Shown one piece after another: positions 58,693-58,768 of a stretch of 58,768 nt of DNA (position 1 is its first letter; each line of letters starts with the position of its first letter). The notes below the pieces were generated by a model that had not been told where the DNA came from, ran no database searches, and worked only from the letters and a program-made list of their open reading frames with translations. A program made the position numbers and the translations under genes. The stretch lies in NCBI RefSeq assembly GCF_003865365.1, contig NZ_RQVR01000017.1, positions 1 to 58,768 of the forward strand, given 5' to 3'. This DNA comes from Flavobacterium macacae (GTDB lineage: Bacteria; Bacteroidota; Bacteroidia; Flavobacteriales; Flavobacteriaceae).

Positions 58693-58768
58693 CTATCTTT
58701 TTAATGAAAAATGCGCTCTAAATTCTTTTGCCACTCCTTGCTCCACATATTCTACTCTAAACCAGTAG
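58693..58768 (-). CDS. C-terminal fragment of a T9SS type B sorting-domain protein (partial)
   Basis: Only the last 25 codons lie in the window; the gene continues past the right edge. The minus-strand frame reads YWFRVEYVEQGVAKEF and ends FSLKR before the TAG at 58695-58693. That is the typical end of the gliding motility-associated (CHU_C, type B) sorting domain found in SprB-like surface adhesins. The sprF-like gene starts 5 bp downstream, which supports a SprB-SprF pair. The full size cannot be judged. Confidence 0.8.
   Translation of the reverse strand, partial: YWFRVEYVEQGVAKEFRAHFSLKR

Overview
The window is a stretch of chromosome from a Flavobacterium-like member of the Bacteroidota. 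Support comes from low-G+C coding DNA, Bacteroidota-type promoters (TAnnTTTG -7 elements, few purine-rich Shine-Dalgarno sites), type IX secretion (T9SS) components and cargo, S46 and M16 exported peptidases, and gene orders typical of Flavobacteriia (uppS-bamA-ompH-ompH-murI; tig-clpP-clpX; the four-gene ligase-associated repair set). No prophage, IS transposase, integrase, rRNA or CRISPR array was seen. Most of the DNA is core genome.

Layout. 1-402: non-coding, G+C-rich, with a repeat element and terminator hairpins. 403-5153: M16 zinc protease (-), T9SS plug protein (+), ApaG (+). 5322-11354: minus-strand DNA-repair set in the order exonuclease, ATP-dependent ligase, Lhr-like helicase, PdeM. 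11803-18306: proline catabolism (PruA), RsmG, a fatty acid desaturase, an aminotransferase, PurT, and a frameshifted small secreted protein. 18487-24713: a lipoprotein, a YiiX-like hydrolase, FabD, GalE, a DegT-type sugar aminotransferase, Kdo transferase and a GNAT enzyme. 25036-28078: S46 dipeptidyl peptidase, a small Ala/Glu-rich lipoprotein and a YegP-like protein. 28238-28427: tRNA-Leu(UAA) and tRNA-Gly(GCC). 28569-40798: MutS, a TrmH-family methyltransferase, a FolK-deoxynucleoside kinase fusion, SppA, AsmA-like protein, DUF2797 and GH3 proteins, then two small accessory genes. 40828-44554: clpX, clpP and tig. 44678-50481: YvlD-like protein, a T9SS cargo protein, an unknown membrane protein, an alpha/beta hydrolase, PdxJ, a CBS protein and NadK. 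50635-57093: DUF6089-uppS-bamA-ompH-ompH-murI. 57101-58768: gamma-carbonic anhydrase, SprF/PorP and the last codons of a T9SS type-B cargo gene.

How the genes work together. The envelope theme is strong: BamA, two OmpH/Skp-like chaperones, UppS, MurI, Kdo transferase and AsmA act in envelope building. The T9SS plug, SprF and two cargo C-termini belong to the T9SS and gliding machinery. Tig, ClpP and ClpX form a proteostasis unit. The ligase cluster and MutS are DNA repair.

The least ordinary content lies between genes. One family of structured elements (five clear copies plus one variant) keeps its stems while the stem bases change. A second set of short-period (about 7 nt) and 'gcaaag' composite repeats sits at gene 3' ends and in leaders. 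A small membrane-protein gene (46670-47206) is bracketed by 39-bp direct repeats derived from the 3' end of the neighbouring hydrolase gene, which looks like a small insertion.
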